Assembly (NCBI GenBank): GCA_009392775.1
Contig: VFFT01000051.1
Location: forward strand, 1 to 6,957
Length of the DNA: 6,957 nucleotides
Reading direction: 5' to 3'
Source: SAR202 cluster bacterium
Lineage (GTDB): Bacteria; Chloroflexota; Dehalococcoidia; UBA3495
The first letter of the stretch is position 1. The number at the start of each line of letters is the position of its first letter. The translations under genes and the position numbers were made by a program. The notes beneath the pieces are model-generated. The model saw only the letters and a program-made list of their open reading frames with translations. It did no database searches and was not told where the DNA came from. Of the stretch, positions 6,800-6,957 are shown one piece after another.

Positions 6800-6957
6800 A
6801 TGACAAGTTCTTCTATAAATTTATCACAAGCTACTTTGGTTGAGCGCTCGGATATAACTGATGATTTAATGGTTGTAAAAATGCGGCCAGATGAAGGGCA
6901 CTTCAATTTTAAACCAGGTCAGTATTGCACGCTTGGGCTGGATGGTATTGAAAGAGC
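6800..6957 (+). CDS. Ferredoxin-NADP reductase-like flavoprotein, 5' part (runs off the window)
   Basis: Only the first 52 residues are present. After a short variable N-terminus come a beta-strand pair (ATLVERSDITDDLMVVKMRP) and the FAD-domain signature FKPGQYCTLGLDGIER. This matches the start of the FAD-binding barrel in bacterial Fpr-type ferredoxin-NADP+ reductases and related oxidoreductases. The diagnostic RxYS flavin motif and the NADP-binding domain would lie beyond the window edge, so the subfamily stays open. The start is ATG at 6800, with GGA six bases upstream, 18 bases after the NuoG-like stop. The spacing implies the same operon and points to a functional link between the NADH-oxidoreductase module and NADP(H) or ferredoxin. 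Confidence 0.75.
   Translation, partial: MTSSSINLSQATLVERSDITDDLMVVKMRPDEGHFNFKPGQYCTLGLDGIER

Overview
The window carries six genes, all on the + strand, in AT-leaning bacterial DNA (about 40-45% GC by eye). It contains a HAD-family hydrolase, a DsbA/FrnE-type thioredoxin-fold protein interrupted by one in-frame TGA, and a compact cluster of NuoE-like, NuoF-like and NuoG/formate-dehydrogenase-alpha-like genes followed by the start of a ferredoxin-NADP reductase-like flavoprotein. The style suggests an uncultivated, possibly marine bacterium. A Chloroflexota-type lineage is a guess from the NuoG-like architecture and is not demonstrated by the sequence.

The most notable object is the thioredoxin-fold gene at 925-1572. 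Its reading frame is intact over 215 codons except for TGA at 997-999. This codon sits exactly where the first cysteine of the family's CPWC redox motif belongs, giving U-P-W-C. Directly after it the mRNA can fold into a bacterial SECIS-like hairpin: a 5-bp lower stem beginning two bases after the UGA, an upper stem with one bulged base, and a six-base apical loop beginning with GG. The family's cis-proline motif (GIPTF) is present downstream, and the gene has a good Shine-Dalgarno. A selenocysteine protein explains this far better than a pseudogene. A conventional gene caller would keep only the C-terminal 126 residues or call the gene broken.

From 1726 onward the genes form one probable operon: 1-base overlap (TAATG), then 14-base and 18-base gaps. 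NuoE-like and NuoF-like proteins make an NADH-oxidising FMN/Fe-S module. The 940-residue partner has many Fe-S motifs and a molybdopterin-oxidoreductase fold. However, the position that should hold the Mo-ligating Cys/Sec, and the His after it, reads Thr-Pro, so formate oxidation is unlikely despite the resemblance to formate dehydrogenase. The flavoprotein next door suggests electron exchange between NADH, Fe-S carriers and NADP(H)/ferredoxin; this is inference.

Two extended -10 promoters can be proposed, one before the hydrolase (54-82) and one before the NuoE-like gene (1632-1661). Both contain TATGCTA. The non-coding stretches at 1-153 and 1573-1725 otherwise show no RNA gene. I found no mobile element, CRISPR or tRNA.
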